In this document: positions 29,248 to 38,586 of the stretch, in pieces
Layout: the number at the start of each line of letters is the position of its first letter
How positions within the stretch are numbered: position 1 is the first letter of the stretch
Origin: JAHEFT01 sp963700705
GTDB lineage: Bacteria > Pseudomonadota > Gammaproteobacteria > Xanthomonadales > SZUA-36
Reading direction: 5' to 3'
DNA: 64,000 bases
Assembly (NCBI GenBank): GCA_963700705.1
Contig: CAVOYQ010000010.1
Location: forward strand, 248,001 to 312,000
The notes under the pieces: generated by a model
What the model saw: the letters and a program-made list of their open reading frames with translations, nothing else
What the model was told of the DNA's origin: nothing
The model's database searches: none
Translations under genes and position numbers: made by a program

Positions 29248-30823
29248 TCAGATCCAGCGCTTCTTGTTATTGATCGCTTTTGCCGTTTTAATACAGATCC
29301 ATTCACCAACGTCGGGCATGCAATGCCAGTTCGGCAAGTATCCGCTCGCAGATCGTATGACAGCGGTATAACCCATATCCATCATCGCCTGATTAGGCGT
29401 GAAGTGAAACTGCCAGCGTGCAGGTCGGGAAACTGAAAGTTACCCGTTCCCCATGGCATGGACCAGTATCTGCGCGCACTTGGGTCACCCCAGGTACCAC
29501 CCTGCGGGAATGTAGACGGTCACGTTCACCGGTAGTGCCACTTGCGGAGAGTCGAGCGCTGCAACCAGCCAGGTCTGTTCGCCGGTGGGACCGTAGGTGT
29601 AGAGAGAAACATAAAGGAACTTGGTAGAGCCGGATATCCGACTTCAAGCAGGAAACCTTCGCCACCTTTCGCCGGGTTCCACCAGGTACCGCTCAGACCC
29701 GGATCCAGGCCGAAATTCGCCAGGCTGCCGTTGACGATTGTTGCCGGTGTTCTCATGGAAATCCTTGGCAAACGGGGCCAACGCTGCTTTTGAAGAAGAG
29801 CCATGGCAACGCTGGCACGCGAAATCGAGCGTAACCGCGGCTTCGCCGCCCACCTGGACCACGCTGCTGCCATCCGCGGAGAACATCGGGGCGGATGGGA
29901 TCGGTGTTGATACGGAAAATATGGGTTCTCTCGTCACCCTGGTGCGGGCCAAGAGCCTGCGCCGACAGGGTCGCATAGGGCATGTGGCAGTCTTTGCATT
30001 CAACACCGGCGTTGTCCATCACGGTGCCCGCATAGGCATTCGCCTTGCTCGCGTGGCAATCCGCGCATTCGTTTACGATTCCGTATTGCGCATTCTGGTG
30101 CGGGTTATGGCAGGAGACGCAACTCTGGCTGGCATGCGCACCGGCCAGGAATTCGTTGTACTGACCTTCAGACTTGATGAAGCCGCCGCTCGCTGCAACG
30201 ACATTGGCCGGTCCGTTGTTGTGGCACGTACCACAAAAGGCCGGGCTGGGATCGCCGGCTTCCATGCTGGCGCCCGGTCCATGGCAATGTTCGCACTGGA
30301 CACCGGGCAAGGCAAAAGTACCGGATATTCCTGGCAATCCGGCCGGGCTGCCGCCGGCCTGGTAACCGGTTGTATGGCATTGGCCGCAGTTGTACACCAG
30401 GTTAGCTTCACCCGCATGGTAATCGGACCATTCGCCGGTCAGCAGGTTGAACTGGTTATGACCAGCCACGGGACGGCCCTGGCTGTCGACTGAACTGGTG
30501 ATGATATACCCCTGGTCATTCAGGTACAGGGCTTTGGTCCGGTTCCCACCCACGACGTAACTGATGTCATCCCACATCAACCAGCCGGGCAGTGGCAGTG
30601 AGCGGTTCGCGGCGTCCACGCCCTCCATCAGGATTTGCTTGTGCCCGGAAGTCAGCCAGTCCTGGTACTGCTGTTCATGGCAACCGCTGGAACCACACGA
30701 CTCGGCGCCGTCGTACTGGGCGGCGACAAACACCGGCACAGCCGCAAAAACCAGGCCCAGGGCCAGGCTCGCGATAGCCCGCAGAGCGGGTTTGTTTGGG
30801 GGGGACTTGAACATTGCTTTCAT
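29248..30823 (-). CDS. Exported octahaem c-type cytochrome with a C-terminal NDAW-like domain, frameshifted
   Basis: A signal peptide (RAIASLALGLVFAAVPVFVAA) is followed by seven CxxCH motifs (CGQCH, CEHCH, CGTCH, CVSCH, CADCH, CKDCH, CQRCH) plus an N-terminal CGSSGCH (CX4CH), so up to eight haems. The last part reads LSGTWWNPAKGGEGFLLEVGY, then in the next frames LYTYGPTGEQTWLVAAL and a cysteine-containing tail ending NNKKRWI, which resembles the secreted domain of the propeller proteins. Frame changes are needed near 29915, 29757, 29610, 29495 and 29415. It is presumably a periplasmic electron carrier or reductase. A terminator follows, and an FNR-type box lies upstream. Confidence 0.72.
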
Positions 30824-31186
30824 TACTGGCTCCTTCGATCCTGAGGGGTGGTCACGAACCTTTTACACCGCGTAAATATACATCCGACGCCGGCGCAAAT
30901 CCCGAATTCATTCATTTTTTTGTACTTTTTTTGATCTTGGTCAAGTGCAGCCGGGATGTGCCGGTTAACGGTTGACACCAGGGACCGATTCGGAACCGGG
31001 AATCGTAAAATTCCCGCCCACCATTGAAATTACCCGGAAATTATTGAATAATCCGCCAACGTACCGGCGCAAGGGGTTGCAACCGGTATTTTCGGACAGG
31101 GATCAAAGGGATTTGTGAGTCTTTTAAACTGATGTGGCCGGGAGGAATGGCTTTTTCCCGAATCATCATTAAGGGGATTTCACACA
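30824..31186. other. Divergent promoter region of the octahaem gene and a small membrane protein gene
   Basis: 363 bases without a gene. It contains the FNR-type box at 30931-30944, a minus-strand TATATT at 30875-30880 that could serve as -10 for the octahaem gene, and the AAGGGG ribosome-binding site before 31187. Confidence 0.5.
30931..30944. promoter_or_regulatory. FNR/Anr-type binding site
   Basis: TTGATcttgGTCAA matches the FNR consensus TTGAT-N4-ATCAA at 9 of 10 positions. It lies about 110 bases upstream of the octahaem cytochrome start, consistent with induction under low oxygen. Confidence 0.5.
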
Positions 31187-31507
31187 ATGGGGACCACCTA
31201 TTTTTTGTTGCTTGTCGCTGCCTGTCTTGGCGGTGCACTCCTGGTTTTACGGCGAATCAATTCCAGCAGCTATCTTTTCGGACAGAAAAGCGATGGCGTT
31301 GAGTATGAACAGGTAAAGACTTCCAAACGCAAAACCGGACTCGATGAAGAGGTCGAACATCCAAGGGTTCAGGCCTACGTGGATTGGTACTTCAAGAAAT
31401 TTGACGCAGGTTCGGAAAGCCTCGAAAAAGCTTTTGTAGGCACCGCTTTTGTTGCCAACGAAGAGTTGCTGGAAGCTTCCGGAATGGAAAGACGCGCCGT
31501 TCACTGA
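31187..31507 (+). CDS. Small single-helix membrane protein
   Basis: 106 residues. One N-terminal helix (YFLLLVAACLGGALLVL) anchors a charged, soluble domain containing VEHPRVQAYVDWYFKKFD. No family is recognised and there is no haem motif. AAGGGG lies about 9 bases before the ATG. An intrinsic terminator follows, so it is probably monocistronic. Its placement between cytochrome genes suggests, but does not show, a link to electron transfer. Confidence 0.55.
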   Translation: MGTTYFLLLVAACLGGALLVLRRINSSSYLFGQKSDGVEYEQVKTSKRKTGLDEEVEHPRVQAYVDWYFKKFDAGSESLEKAFVGTAFVANEELLEASGMERRAVH

Positions 31508-31534
31508 CCCCCGGGTACTGGCGAAGACCGACAG

Positions 31535-31568
31535 CCCCCGTTCCGAAAGGACCGGGGGAGTCTTTATT
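31535..31568 (+). terminator. Intrinsic terminator after the small membrane protein gene
   Basis: CCCCCG...CGGGGG stem with a GAAA-type loop, followed by a short T-rich tail (TCTTTATTT). Confidence 0.6.
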
Positions 31569-31587
31569 TCGCGCGGGGGTTTTTCTT

Positions 31588-31606
31588 TCATGGATGTTTT
31601 CCATGA
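31588..31606. promoter_or_regulatory. Inverted repeat upstream of the tetrahaem cytochrome gene
   Basis: TCATGGA-N5-TCCATGA, 41 bases before the start codon; a possible operator. No known regulator is matched. Confidence 0.35.
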
Positions 31607-31646
31607 CATTGTTTTATGATGTCGTTCTCCACTGGAGATTCGAGGA

Positions 31647-32892
31647 ATGACAAGGTCGCCGAAAACCCTCGCGGTTTGTTTCGCCATGCTGGTGCTGCCG
31701 GCGGCGTTATGGGCCCAGGGCGTGTCTACCGTAGACCCTCTGAGTGCGGCAGAACGTGCGGCGCTGTCCCCTTCGCGGGCAACGCTTGAACAGGGCCGGT
31801 CGGTTGCTGACAGCGCGTGCGCCAAATGCCATGGCATGGACGGCGCAAGCACCGGTCCGGGCGTCCCCAGCCTGGCCGGGCCAGAGAACGGTTTACCTGC
31901 TCCGCGTGTTACGCGAGTACCAGGGGCGTGAACGACGCAACGACGACATGAACCATACGGTCGGGTTCCTCAACGATGAAGCGCTGCTGGCCGTTTCCAC
32001 CTACTACGCTTCCCTCACCCCGGCGGGGCCCGTTCTTACCGAAGACGAACTGCCGGTAGTAACTGATTCGACTGGCGGCGACCCGTTCGCAGGGATCCGG
32101 AGCGATATAAAGAAATGCACGAAGTGCCACGGTGAGGACGGCAACAGCTCGGCTTCAGGTATGCCCAACCTGACTGCGCAGTCGCCTGATTATTTCCTGA
32201 CCTCGATGAATGCCTACATCGACGGCGACCGGGCGCACAAGCTGATGACGAAGCTGGCCGGCGGTCTGGACCAGGCGACCCTGGAAAAAATGGCCGTGTT
32301 CTATGCGGTGCAGGAACCGGTTCGCACCCAGACCACGGGTGACGGCAATGCCGACCTTGGCCGCGAGTTGTCTGAACCCTGTGCCGCCTGCCACGGCAGC
32401 GACGGCAACGCCAGCGGGGCCGACATGCCTACCCTGGCCGGACAGGATGCGCGATACTTTATCAAGGCCATGAATGCCTACAAGGAAGGCCTGCGACAGC
32501 ATGAAAAAATGTTTGAAGCCGTTGAAAATCTGAGCGATGCCCAGGCGGCGGACATGGCGACGTTTTTTGCGTTGCAGGAACCGGTGCGCAGAAACGTCCG
32601 CACACCGCTTACGGCTGAGCAGTGGCTCGACCGTTGTGAACGCTGCCACGGCATTGACGGCAACAGCACGGACCCGCGATTCCCGATGCTGGCCGGACAG
32701 GATCCGACTTACCTGGCCGCGGCCCTGCAGGCCTATGCCGGCAAAACACGCAACAGCAGCACCATGCATGCGATGTCCAGTCCACTGAGCGAATCCGATA
32801 TTGAGCGAATCGTGGAATACTATGCCTCAAGAGAACCCAGATCCGTGGTCTATATGCAGATACCCTGCGAGGAAACCCCGGCCAGTGAGTAA
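31647..32892 (+). CDS. Four-domain tetrahaem cytochrome c, frameshifted
   Basis: About 415 residues once one indel near 31895 is corrected. The signal peptide is LAVCFAMLVLPAALWA. Four tandem class I cytochrome c domains each carry one CxxCHG motif (CAKCHG, CTKCHG, CAACHG, CERCHG), a downstream PxLAGQxxxYL helix and a distal Met-containing segment, as in cytochrome c4/c553 proteins. GGAG lies 9 bases upstream of the ATG. A monohaem cytochrome (34 bases on) and a membrane cytochrome follow on the same strand. The tetrahaem lipoprotein at 34228-35331 is a paralogue. It is probably a periplasmic electron shuttle. Confidence 0.82.
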
Positions 32893-32926
32893 GATGACCG
32901 CAACCACACCCAGGAGTGAGCGAGTA

Positions 32927-33241
32927 ATGAAAATCAAGTTGGTATTGGCAATGATGTTTGTCCTGCTGCTGGCAGCCGGTACGGTTCAGGCCGGCGGCGA
33001 TGCCGCCAATGGCAAGGCTCTGTCCGTTGACTGCTCTGATTGCCATGGTGAAAACGGCATGGGCGATGACGAGACGCCGGCCATAGCCGGAATGGAAGAG
33101 GCTGAATTTATTGCGGCCCTCAAGGGCTACGCTTCCGGCGAACGTGAAGACGAGAGCGGAATGATGGCCGATTACGTGACGGACCTGAGCGACCAGGACA
33201 TGGCTGACCTGGCGGCATACTACGCGACCCTCGGAAAGTAA
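32927..33241 (+). CDS. Monohaem class I cytochrome c
   Basis: 104 residues from the ATG at 32927 (AGGAG upstream). The signal peptide is LVLAMMFVLLLAAGTVQA. A single haem site CSDCHGENGMGD lies at about 38-49, with AIAGMEEAEFIAALKGY and a Met-rich SGMMADYVTDLSDQDMADLAAYYATL tail typical of c553/c4-like domains. It is a small periplasmic electron carrier, probably co-transcribed with the tetrahaem gene before it and the membrane cytochrome after it. Confidence 0.85.
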   Translation: MKIKLVLAMMFVLLLAAGTVQAGGDAANGKALSVDCSDCHGENGMGDDETPAIAGMEEAEFIAALKGYASGEREDESGMMADYVTDLSDQDMADLAAYYATLGK

Positions 33242-33310
33242 AAACGCCTGACCATTACGTTGCATTAACCCGGTCCGGTGCCAAGGCGCCGGGCCGCAGG
33301 GGCAAGCCAG

Positions 33311-34087
33311 ATGAACGATAAACCCATCCACCGCCTGTACCGGCACTTCCAGGAATTGCCGATCAGCATGCGCACACTGTTCACGGGCGCGTTGCTGGTC
33401 CTGGGACTGGGCTACATATTCGCCATGCTGTATATTTTTGCCGCGCACTCGGCGGCGGATGGCAAACCCGGCCTTTCAGTGGATGACATCAAGATCACCT
33501 ATAGCGGCAGCAAAGACGTCACGCCGCTGGAAAAGGCGCTGCGCGGACCGATGTCAGGCATGCTGCCTCAGAAGGACCTGGCGACGATGCTGGACTGGAT
33601 TCGCGCCGGCGCCGACAAGAAAACCTTCAACGACGGCATCGAAACCATTGTTTCCGACAATTGCCTGGCCTGCCACGACGGCAGCAATCCCCACCTGAGC
33701 AATCTCGACGGGTTTGAAAACATCTCCTCAGTGGTCGCCCAGGATACCGGCGCCGACCTGTTTACGCTGGTGCGGGTGTCGCATATCCACCTGTTCGGTT
33801 TGACCTTCATCTTTTTTATCGTCGGCTTTATTTTCAGCCACGCTTACCTGCGGCCGGTCTGGCTCAAGAGCGCTATTATCATCGCGCCGTTTTTAGGCGT
33901 GATATCCGATGTGCTGGGCTGGTATGTCACCAAGGTATTCACGCCGTTTGCCTGGGTTGTATTGATCGCAGGCGCGGTGAACGGCCTGTCGTTTGCCGTG
34001 ATGTGGGTAATATCGATGTACCAGATGTGGTTTTACCGTGTTCCGGAGCATGTCCGGAACCGGCGCGATGATCCGGATGCGTCGTAG
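33311..34087 (+). CDS. Membrane-bound monohaem cytochrome c
   Basis: 258 residues from the ATG at 33311. An N-terminal helix (LFTGALLVLGLGYIFAMLYIF) is followed by a ~110-residue domain, presumably periplasmic, with one haem motif CLACHDGSNPHL. Three further helices lie in the C-terminal half (HLFGLTFIFFIVGFIFSHA, SAIIIAPFLGVISDVLGW, FAWVVLIAGAVNGLSFAV). The pattern suggests a quinol-linked or membrane-tethered electron carrier; I cannot name the family. Its TAG stop codon lies inside the REP-like element that begins at 34083. Confidence 0.7.
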   Translation: MNDKPIHRLYRHFQELPISMRTLFTGALLVLGLGYIFAMLYIFAAHSAADGKPGLSVDDIKITYSGSKDVTPLEKALRGPMSGMLPQKDLATMLDWIRAGADKKTFNDGIETIVSDNCLACHDGSNPHLSNLDGFENISSVVAQDTGADLFTLVRVSHIHLFGLTFIFFIVGFIFSHAYLRPVWLKSAIIIAPFLGVISDVLGWYVTKVFTPFAWVVLIAGAVNGLSFAVMWVISMYQMWFYRVPEHVRNRRDDPDAS

Positions 34088-34232
34088 GAGCGAATTTATC
34101 CGCGATTGAAATTTGCATGAACATATTCGCGCACAAACAACAATCGCGAACGCACGACGGCACTCCGACAGGTCTTCTTTGCCTGCGGCAAAACCGGCCT
34201 GTTTCCGTCACCTGTGCTAATTCGCTCCTACG
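34083..34232. repeat. REP-like inverted-repeat element (REPIN/MITE type), copy 1
   Basis: 150 bp bounded by perfect 14-bp inverted repeats, CGTAGGAGCGAATT at the left and AATTCGCTCCTACG at the right. The end sequence resembles the GTAGGAGCGA heads of gammaproteobacterial REP elements. A related, shorter copy in the opposite orientation lies at 53600-53702; shared internal blocks include GCACAGG(T/C)GACGGA, GGTTTTGCCG and GCCGTCGTGCGTTCGCGATT. It sits between two convergent cytochrome genes and supplies the TAG stop codon of both. Confidence 0.85.
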
Positions 34233-35331
34233 GATGACTGGCGTAATACGCTGAAATTTCCTCGAGCAATTCGTCGCTGTAGCCGGCGCTCATTTTGTGC
34301 ATCATGGAGCTGCCGCGCTCACCGTCACGGTACTGCTTCATGACCCGCAACAGGTACTCCTGCTTCTGACCTCTCAGCGCGGGGACAATCATGGTGGACT
34401 GGCCAGCGGGCTGGCCATGGCAGCGCTCACACTTGGCGATTACCGCTGTCGTCTGCTCATCGGTTTCGGTAACTGAACCGGCTGCCTGCACGGAATAAAA
34501 CGCCGCGATATCCTCGATTTCCTCATCGGTCTGGTCGGTGACCATGTCCTCGTGGCTGCGTTGGTTATCGCGATAGGCCTTGATGGCGTTCACCAGGTAG
34601 GTGGGCTCCTGGCCCGCCAGGTTGGGAATCATCGGATCCTGGCTGACGCCACGATCGCCATGACAGCTTCCGCAGATGGCGGTCAGCGGCTCACCGGCAA
34701 CGGGGTCGCCAAATGGCGGGGGGTCACGCAGCTCAGGCGCCTGGGAAGCGAAATACATCGCCATTTTCTCGATGTCCACGTCACCCAGGCCGCGCAGCAT
34801 TTCTTCTTTTTCAACATGGCCACGACTGCCGTCCGCATATTCCTGGGTCGCCACGATCAGGTAGACCGGTTGCTGGCCTGCCAGGCTGGGGACGCCGGGC
34901 GTCGTGCTGATGCCTCGATCACCATGGCACTCGATGCATACGACAGCCACTTCGGCGCCCTGGTGATAAGTGGACTCACTGACCTCGTTCACCGGGACAG
35001 GCGCTACCGGCGGCAGTCCGGCAAAAAAGCCGGCGATGTTCCGGATGTCCGACTCGCTGAAGCCTCCGATCAATTCCTGCAGCGCTGCATGGCGCCGGTT
35101 ACCATCCCGGTACTCATGCATGGCCTCGACCAGGTAATCCGCGGGTTGGCCGGCGAGGTTGGGGATTTTGGCCGTCTTGCCCTGGCCCTCCAGTGAATGA
35201 CACCCGGTGCAGTTGGCTTCAACGATGGCTTTGCCGGACTCGATGTTGATCACCGCCGCGTCCGGCTCATTTTCGCCCCCGCAGGAGGCCACGACCAGCA
35301 AGCCAACGATTCCCATCAGGACATTTTTCAT
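34228..35331 (-). CDS. Tetrahaem cytochrome c lipoprotein
   Basis: About 367 residues from the ATG at 35331, which has a better-spaced GAG than the ATG two codons earlier. It carries lipoprotein signal VLMGIVGLLVVASC. Four tandem cytochrome c domains carry CTGCHS, CIECHG, CGSCHG and CERCHG, each followed by a PxLAGQxxxYL helix and a late Met segment. It is a paralogue of the soluble tetrahaem protein at 31647-32892 but lipid-anchored. It lies 36 bases after the cytochrome c-b fusion gene on the same strand, so the two are probably co-transcribed, with the lipoprotein accepting electrons from the quinol-linked fusion protein. Its TAG stop lies in the REP-like element. Confidence 0.87.
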   Translation of the reverse strand: MKNVLMGIVGLLVVASCGGENEPDAAVINIESGKAIVEANCTGCHSLEGQGKTAKIPNLAGQPADYLVEAMHEYRDGNRRHAALQELIGGFSESDIRNIAGFFAGLPPVAPVPVNEVSESTYHQGAEVAVVCIECHGDRGISTTPGVPSLAGQQPVYLIVATQEYADGSRGHVEKEEMLRGLGDVDIEKMAMYFASQAPELRDPPPFGDPVAGEPLTAICGSCHGDRGVSQDPMIPNLAGQEPTYLVNAIKAYRDNQRSHEDMVTDQTDEEIEDIAAFYSVQAAGSVTETDEQTTAVIAKCERCHGQPAGQSTMIVPALRGQKQEYLLRVMKQYRDGERGSSMMHKMSAGYSDELLEEISAYYASHP

Positions 35332-35367
35332 AGCCATCTCACATACAGCGACCCGTATTCTATTAGC

Positions 35368-37309
35368 TTACACCCCAAAGAAGCCCAGTATCACCAGCGT
35401 CAACAGGAATAATCCAAAGGTGATCAACGTGGCGCCCAGCAAACTGGCGCTCTTGGCCTGTGGCTCGGTCGGCGCATAAACCAGGTATTTGTCGAGTTCA
35501 CCGGATGCACGCAGGCGTTCATATTCGCGCCGGTGCTCGTGCTTGTATTCCTCCAGTGGCACGCGACCGGTAAACATGGTCGTGTTCTGCGGGAACTTGT
35601 CCGGCCGGAAGTGATTGTTGAAGAAATGCACAGTGAACAGGAACACCACCGCCAGGAAAGCTTCCTCACCATGCACGATCGATGCGACGTTGAAGGCCCA
35701 GCCCGGCAGGAACGAGGCAAAAAACACCGGGAACCACATGACCAGCCCGCTCAAGCCGATGATGGTCATACCCCAGAACGGCGCCCAGTAGTCAAACTTT
35801 TCCCAGTAGCTGTAACGATCAAGTTCCGGGCGTGGTGCGAGACCGAAGAACCAGCGGAACATGGCGATCGCATCACCCAGGTCGTTCCAGTTGGGAACCA
35901 GGGAATTGGGACCGAACCACTCGAAAGTGCGCCAATTGCGGCCAATATGGATGGCGAAGTAAATCAGGTGAATGAAGAACACACTCATGAAACCGATCGC
36001 GCCAGCGCGGTGTATGTAGCCCGCGGTTTCCGGCCCGCCCAGGAACTTCATGATATAGGGCGCCCAGGAGCTCTCCGCGTACAACACGGTCAAACCGGTC
36101 AGGGCCAGCGTCATGATCGATATGGCGCCCACCAGGTGCGCCAGCCGCCACCAGCGGGTGAATCGTCTGAAATGGGTTTTGCCACCCGGCGGAATAGCTT
36201 CGGTCAAGACATGCGGCCGGTCCTTTCCTTGCTTCCGGTCCTTGTACTCGCGGTAAAACCACAGGGCCGAATGTAACCAGAAAAATGCGAACGTGCCGAT
36301 CAGCAACCCGATCATGAAATTCGAGGCCAGCCACATCTGCGGATATTTCTCGAAATCGTGCGTATTGCCGTGTGGCTGAAAGGTCAGAAAACCCTTTGTT
36401 GCGCCCTCATGGCACTGCTTGGCAGGTCTCCAGGCGGTTGTCGATATACACCGAGGAAGCGGGGTTATCCACGCGCTGGATTTGATGTGAACCGTGGCAG
36501 TCGTAACACTTGGCGGTTTCGCCGTAACCCAGTTGGGTTATCTTGCCGTGGTAAGTTTCCAGGTAGCTCTCCATCATGTCCTGGTGACAGTTACCACAGT
36601 TTTGCGCAATTTCGACCCGGCCATCCGCCGAGTGCGGTGGGCCGACGCCGTGCCTGGAGTGACAGTCGGCGCAAACCGCCGCTGCGGTATTGCCCTCGCT
36701 CCATTCCTTGCCGTGCACCGATGTCTTGTATAACTCCAGCACATCGCTGTGACAGGTTCCGCACTTGTTCGGGAAGTTGAGGTAATTTTCAGAGCGTTCC
36801 TCGCGATCCACCGGTTTGATGTCATGCGAGCCATGGCAGTTGTAGCAGGACGCGTTGGTGCGCGATTGGTCGTCGATACGCGGGCGGGCGTGCATGGAAT
36901 TCATGTACGTCTGGATGTGGTCCACCACCTTGTGCAACTTGTCACCGTTGGCGGCTTGCCCGTTCTCCTGCGCCTTGCCCCACTCGTTCATATGGCACTG
37001 CACGCAGCCCACCTTGCGCTCGATTCCCTTGCGATGCGGTACTTTTATGATGTCCTCGTGGCAGCCCACGCAGTCCTGCTGGCCGTGTACGCTGTCGGCA
37101 AATACTCCTGCAGCCACGTGCAGGTCACGTTCCCGGCCGAAAGGGTCCTCCTTGGAGAATCCGTCCTTGCCGTGGCACCGCAAACAGCGGTCGTTGCTGA
37201 GCTTGGGATCGGAGGGTTCCGCGAGTGCAGTGGCAGACAGCGCGAACTGGACAACCAGCAACAATAACAGGGTCTGCAGAATTCCCATCGGACCACCCGG
37301 CTTTATCAT
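35368..37309 (-). CDS. Multihaem cytochrome c fused to a cytochrome b membrane domain, one frameshift
   Basis: About 645 residues when an extra base near 36416 is removed. I start at the ATG at 37309 (AAGGA, 7-base spacing). After a signal peptide, residues about 35-300 carry eight CxxCH motifs (CLRCH, CVGCH, CVQCH, CYNCH, CGTCH, CADCH, CGNCH, CYDCH); correcting the indel adds CQQCH as a ninth. The C-terminal ~320 residues are a formate-dehydrogenase-gamma/cytochrome b561-like domain with helices and haem-b histidines in WWRLAHLVGAISIMTLALTG, RAGAIGFMSVFFIHLIYFAIH and HGEEAFLAVVFLFTVHFFN. It predicts quinol oxidation or quinone reduction linked directly to periplasmic haems. The genes at 39220 and 40525 encode the same two parts separately. 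Confidence 0.8.
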
Positions 37310-37510
37310 GTGCATTCCTTTTTTGTTTTCGCGCCGACACTCGAGGTGAACAGCAAACTTAATGTGACCGATACCCGCATTCGGGTGATAATAGCAAAGC
37401 CGACTATATTTACACGGCGTTGCAGCAATTATGACCCAGATCAGAATTGATTCAAAAGATTAGATTTATTCTGACCGGGATCGTTACCAACCGATAGAAG
37501 AGGATATGCC

Positions 37511-37840
37511 ATGGTTCCTGCAAGAAAAGTCTTCACATCCGCAGCAGTCGCAGTATTCATTTCAGTGCTGACCTTCGGTTTCGGCGCACCGGTGTTCGCC
37601 CAGGATCTGAGTGATGATGAGACCTGCCTCGAATGCCACGCAGATACCGAGCGGGCGCCACCCAGCAACCCGGACCGTCCCCAGGTGCACAATCCCGCCG
37701 GTGGTTTCTTCGTTGAAGACCACGAAACGTGGTCATGCGTCGACTGCCATACCTATATCGTGGATCTCGAGCACGAAGAATATGCTCCCGGCAACGAAGT
37801 CGACTGCACGAATTGCCACGACGAGGCTCCGACAAAATAA
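37511..37840 (+). CDS. Small exported trihaem cytochrome c
   Basis: 109 residues. A signal peptide (FISVLTFGFGAPVFA) leads a short mature protein with three CxxCH sites (CLECHAD, CVDCHTY, CTNCHDE). GAGGA lies 7 bases before the ATG. It is divergent from the c-b fusion gene with ~200 bases between, and is closed by a strong terminator, so it is monocistronic. The size and acidic character suggest a periplasmic electron shuttle. Confidence 0.8.
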   Translation: MVPARKVFTSAAVAVFISVLTFGFGAPVFAQDLSDDETCLECHADTERAPPSNPDRPQVHNPAGGFFVEDHETWSCVDCHTYIVDLEHEEYAPGNEVDCTNCHDEAPTK

Positions 37841-37861
37841 TTGAAACGCCCTGCTTTATGG

Positions 37862-37888
37862 AAAAGCCCCGGATTCCGGGGCTTTTTT
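37862..37888 (+). terminator. Intrinsic terminator of the trihaem cytochrome gene
   Basis: AAGCCCCGG/CCGGGGCTT stem around ATT and a TTTTTT run, 21 bases after the stop. Confidence 0.9.
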
Positions 37889-37910
37889 ATTGGCTGATAT
37901 TTTTTATGAA

Positions 37911-37937
37911 CAGGCGTACAAAAAAACTATACGCCTG
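37911..37937. promoter_or_regulatory. Candidate upstream activator (enhancer) site
   Basis: A perfect inverted repeat CAGGCGTA-N11-TACGCCTG centred about 185 bp upstream of the sigma-54 promoter, the usual distance range for NtrC-type activator sites. A further CGCCTG half-site lies at 37984-37989. The rest of the 37889-38157 gap is AT-rich with no gene. Confidence 0.5.
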
Positions 37938-38107
37938 GATGTGAAACTATCTAATTGATTTATATGTATTTTATTTCATAACTCGCCTGAACTGTACAGA
38001 AAAATCATACTTGAAGCCTGCCACGAGAGGCGCTGAGCCCCGTTTTTCCGCCGGCAGAAAATCCTATCTTTTTGTATTTTATGGTTTTTATCTTCCAACT
38101 TTGTCAC

Positions 38108-38123
38108 TGGCACAACTATTGCA
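38108..38123 (+). promoter_or_regulatory. Sigma-54 (-24/-12) promoter
   Basis: CTGGCACAACTATTGCAT matches the sigma-54 consensus, with the -24 GG at 38109-38110 and the -12 GC at 38121-38122. It lies 34 bases before the first response-regulator gene. An NtrC-type activator gene lies 3 kb away at 41299-42702. Confidence 0.8.
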
Positions 38124-38157
38124 TATATACAGTTAGAACAAAGTAACGAGGTGAACC

Positions 38158-38565
38158 ATGAACGACAAAGCCAGCATTCTCATCGTCGACGACGAAGAAG
38201 TGGTGCGCCGTAGCCATCTCAGGAGCCTGGCGGAAACAGGCTGCTACACCGAGACGGCTGAAGACGGCGACAAGGCTATTCATGTCCTGGAGCAACGGCC
38301 ATTCGACGTCGTACTGCTGGACCTCCGGATGCCGGGCCTGGACGGGATGGACGTCCTGAAAACCATCAAGCAAAGATGGCCCACTTGCGAAGTGGTCGTC
38401 ATCACCGGATACCCGACGATTGAAACCGCAAAAGAAGCGGTGCGGCTTGGCGCACACAATTACATCGCCAAGCCGGTTGGTCCCGACGAAGTGATCCGGG
38501 CAGCCAACGAAGCCATGACACAGAAGCGCTGGGCCATGCGCAGCGAACAAACAGTTACCCATTGA
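38158..38565 (+). CDS. Stand-alone response-regulator receiver protein
   Basis: 135 residues comprising one receiver domain: acidic pair in LIVDDEE, phospho-acceptor Asp55 in VVLLDLRMPGLDG, conserved Thr in VVITGY and Lys in IAKPVG. No output domain is present, so it probably acts by protein contact or as a phosphate sink, as CheY-like proteins do. It is the first gene after the sigma-54 promoter. The next genes are a membrane-tethered receiver, a nonahaem cytochrome and a cytochrome b. Confidence 0.87.
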   Translation: MNDKASILIVDDEEVVRRSHLRSLAETGCYTETAEDGDKAIHVLEQRPFDVVLLDLRMPGLDGMDVLKTIKQRWPTCEVVVITGYPTIETAKEAVRLGAHNYIAKPVGPDEVIRAANEAMTQKRWAMRSEQTVTH

Positions 38566-38586
38566 AACACAGCCAGGAGATAAATC

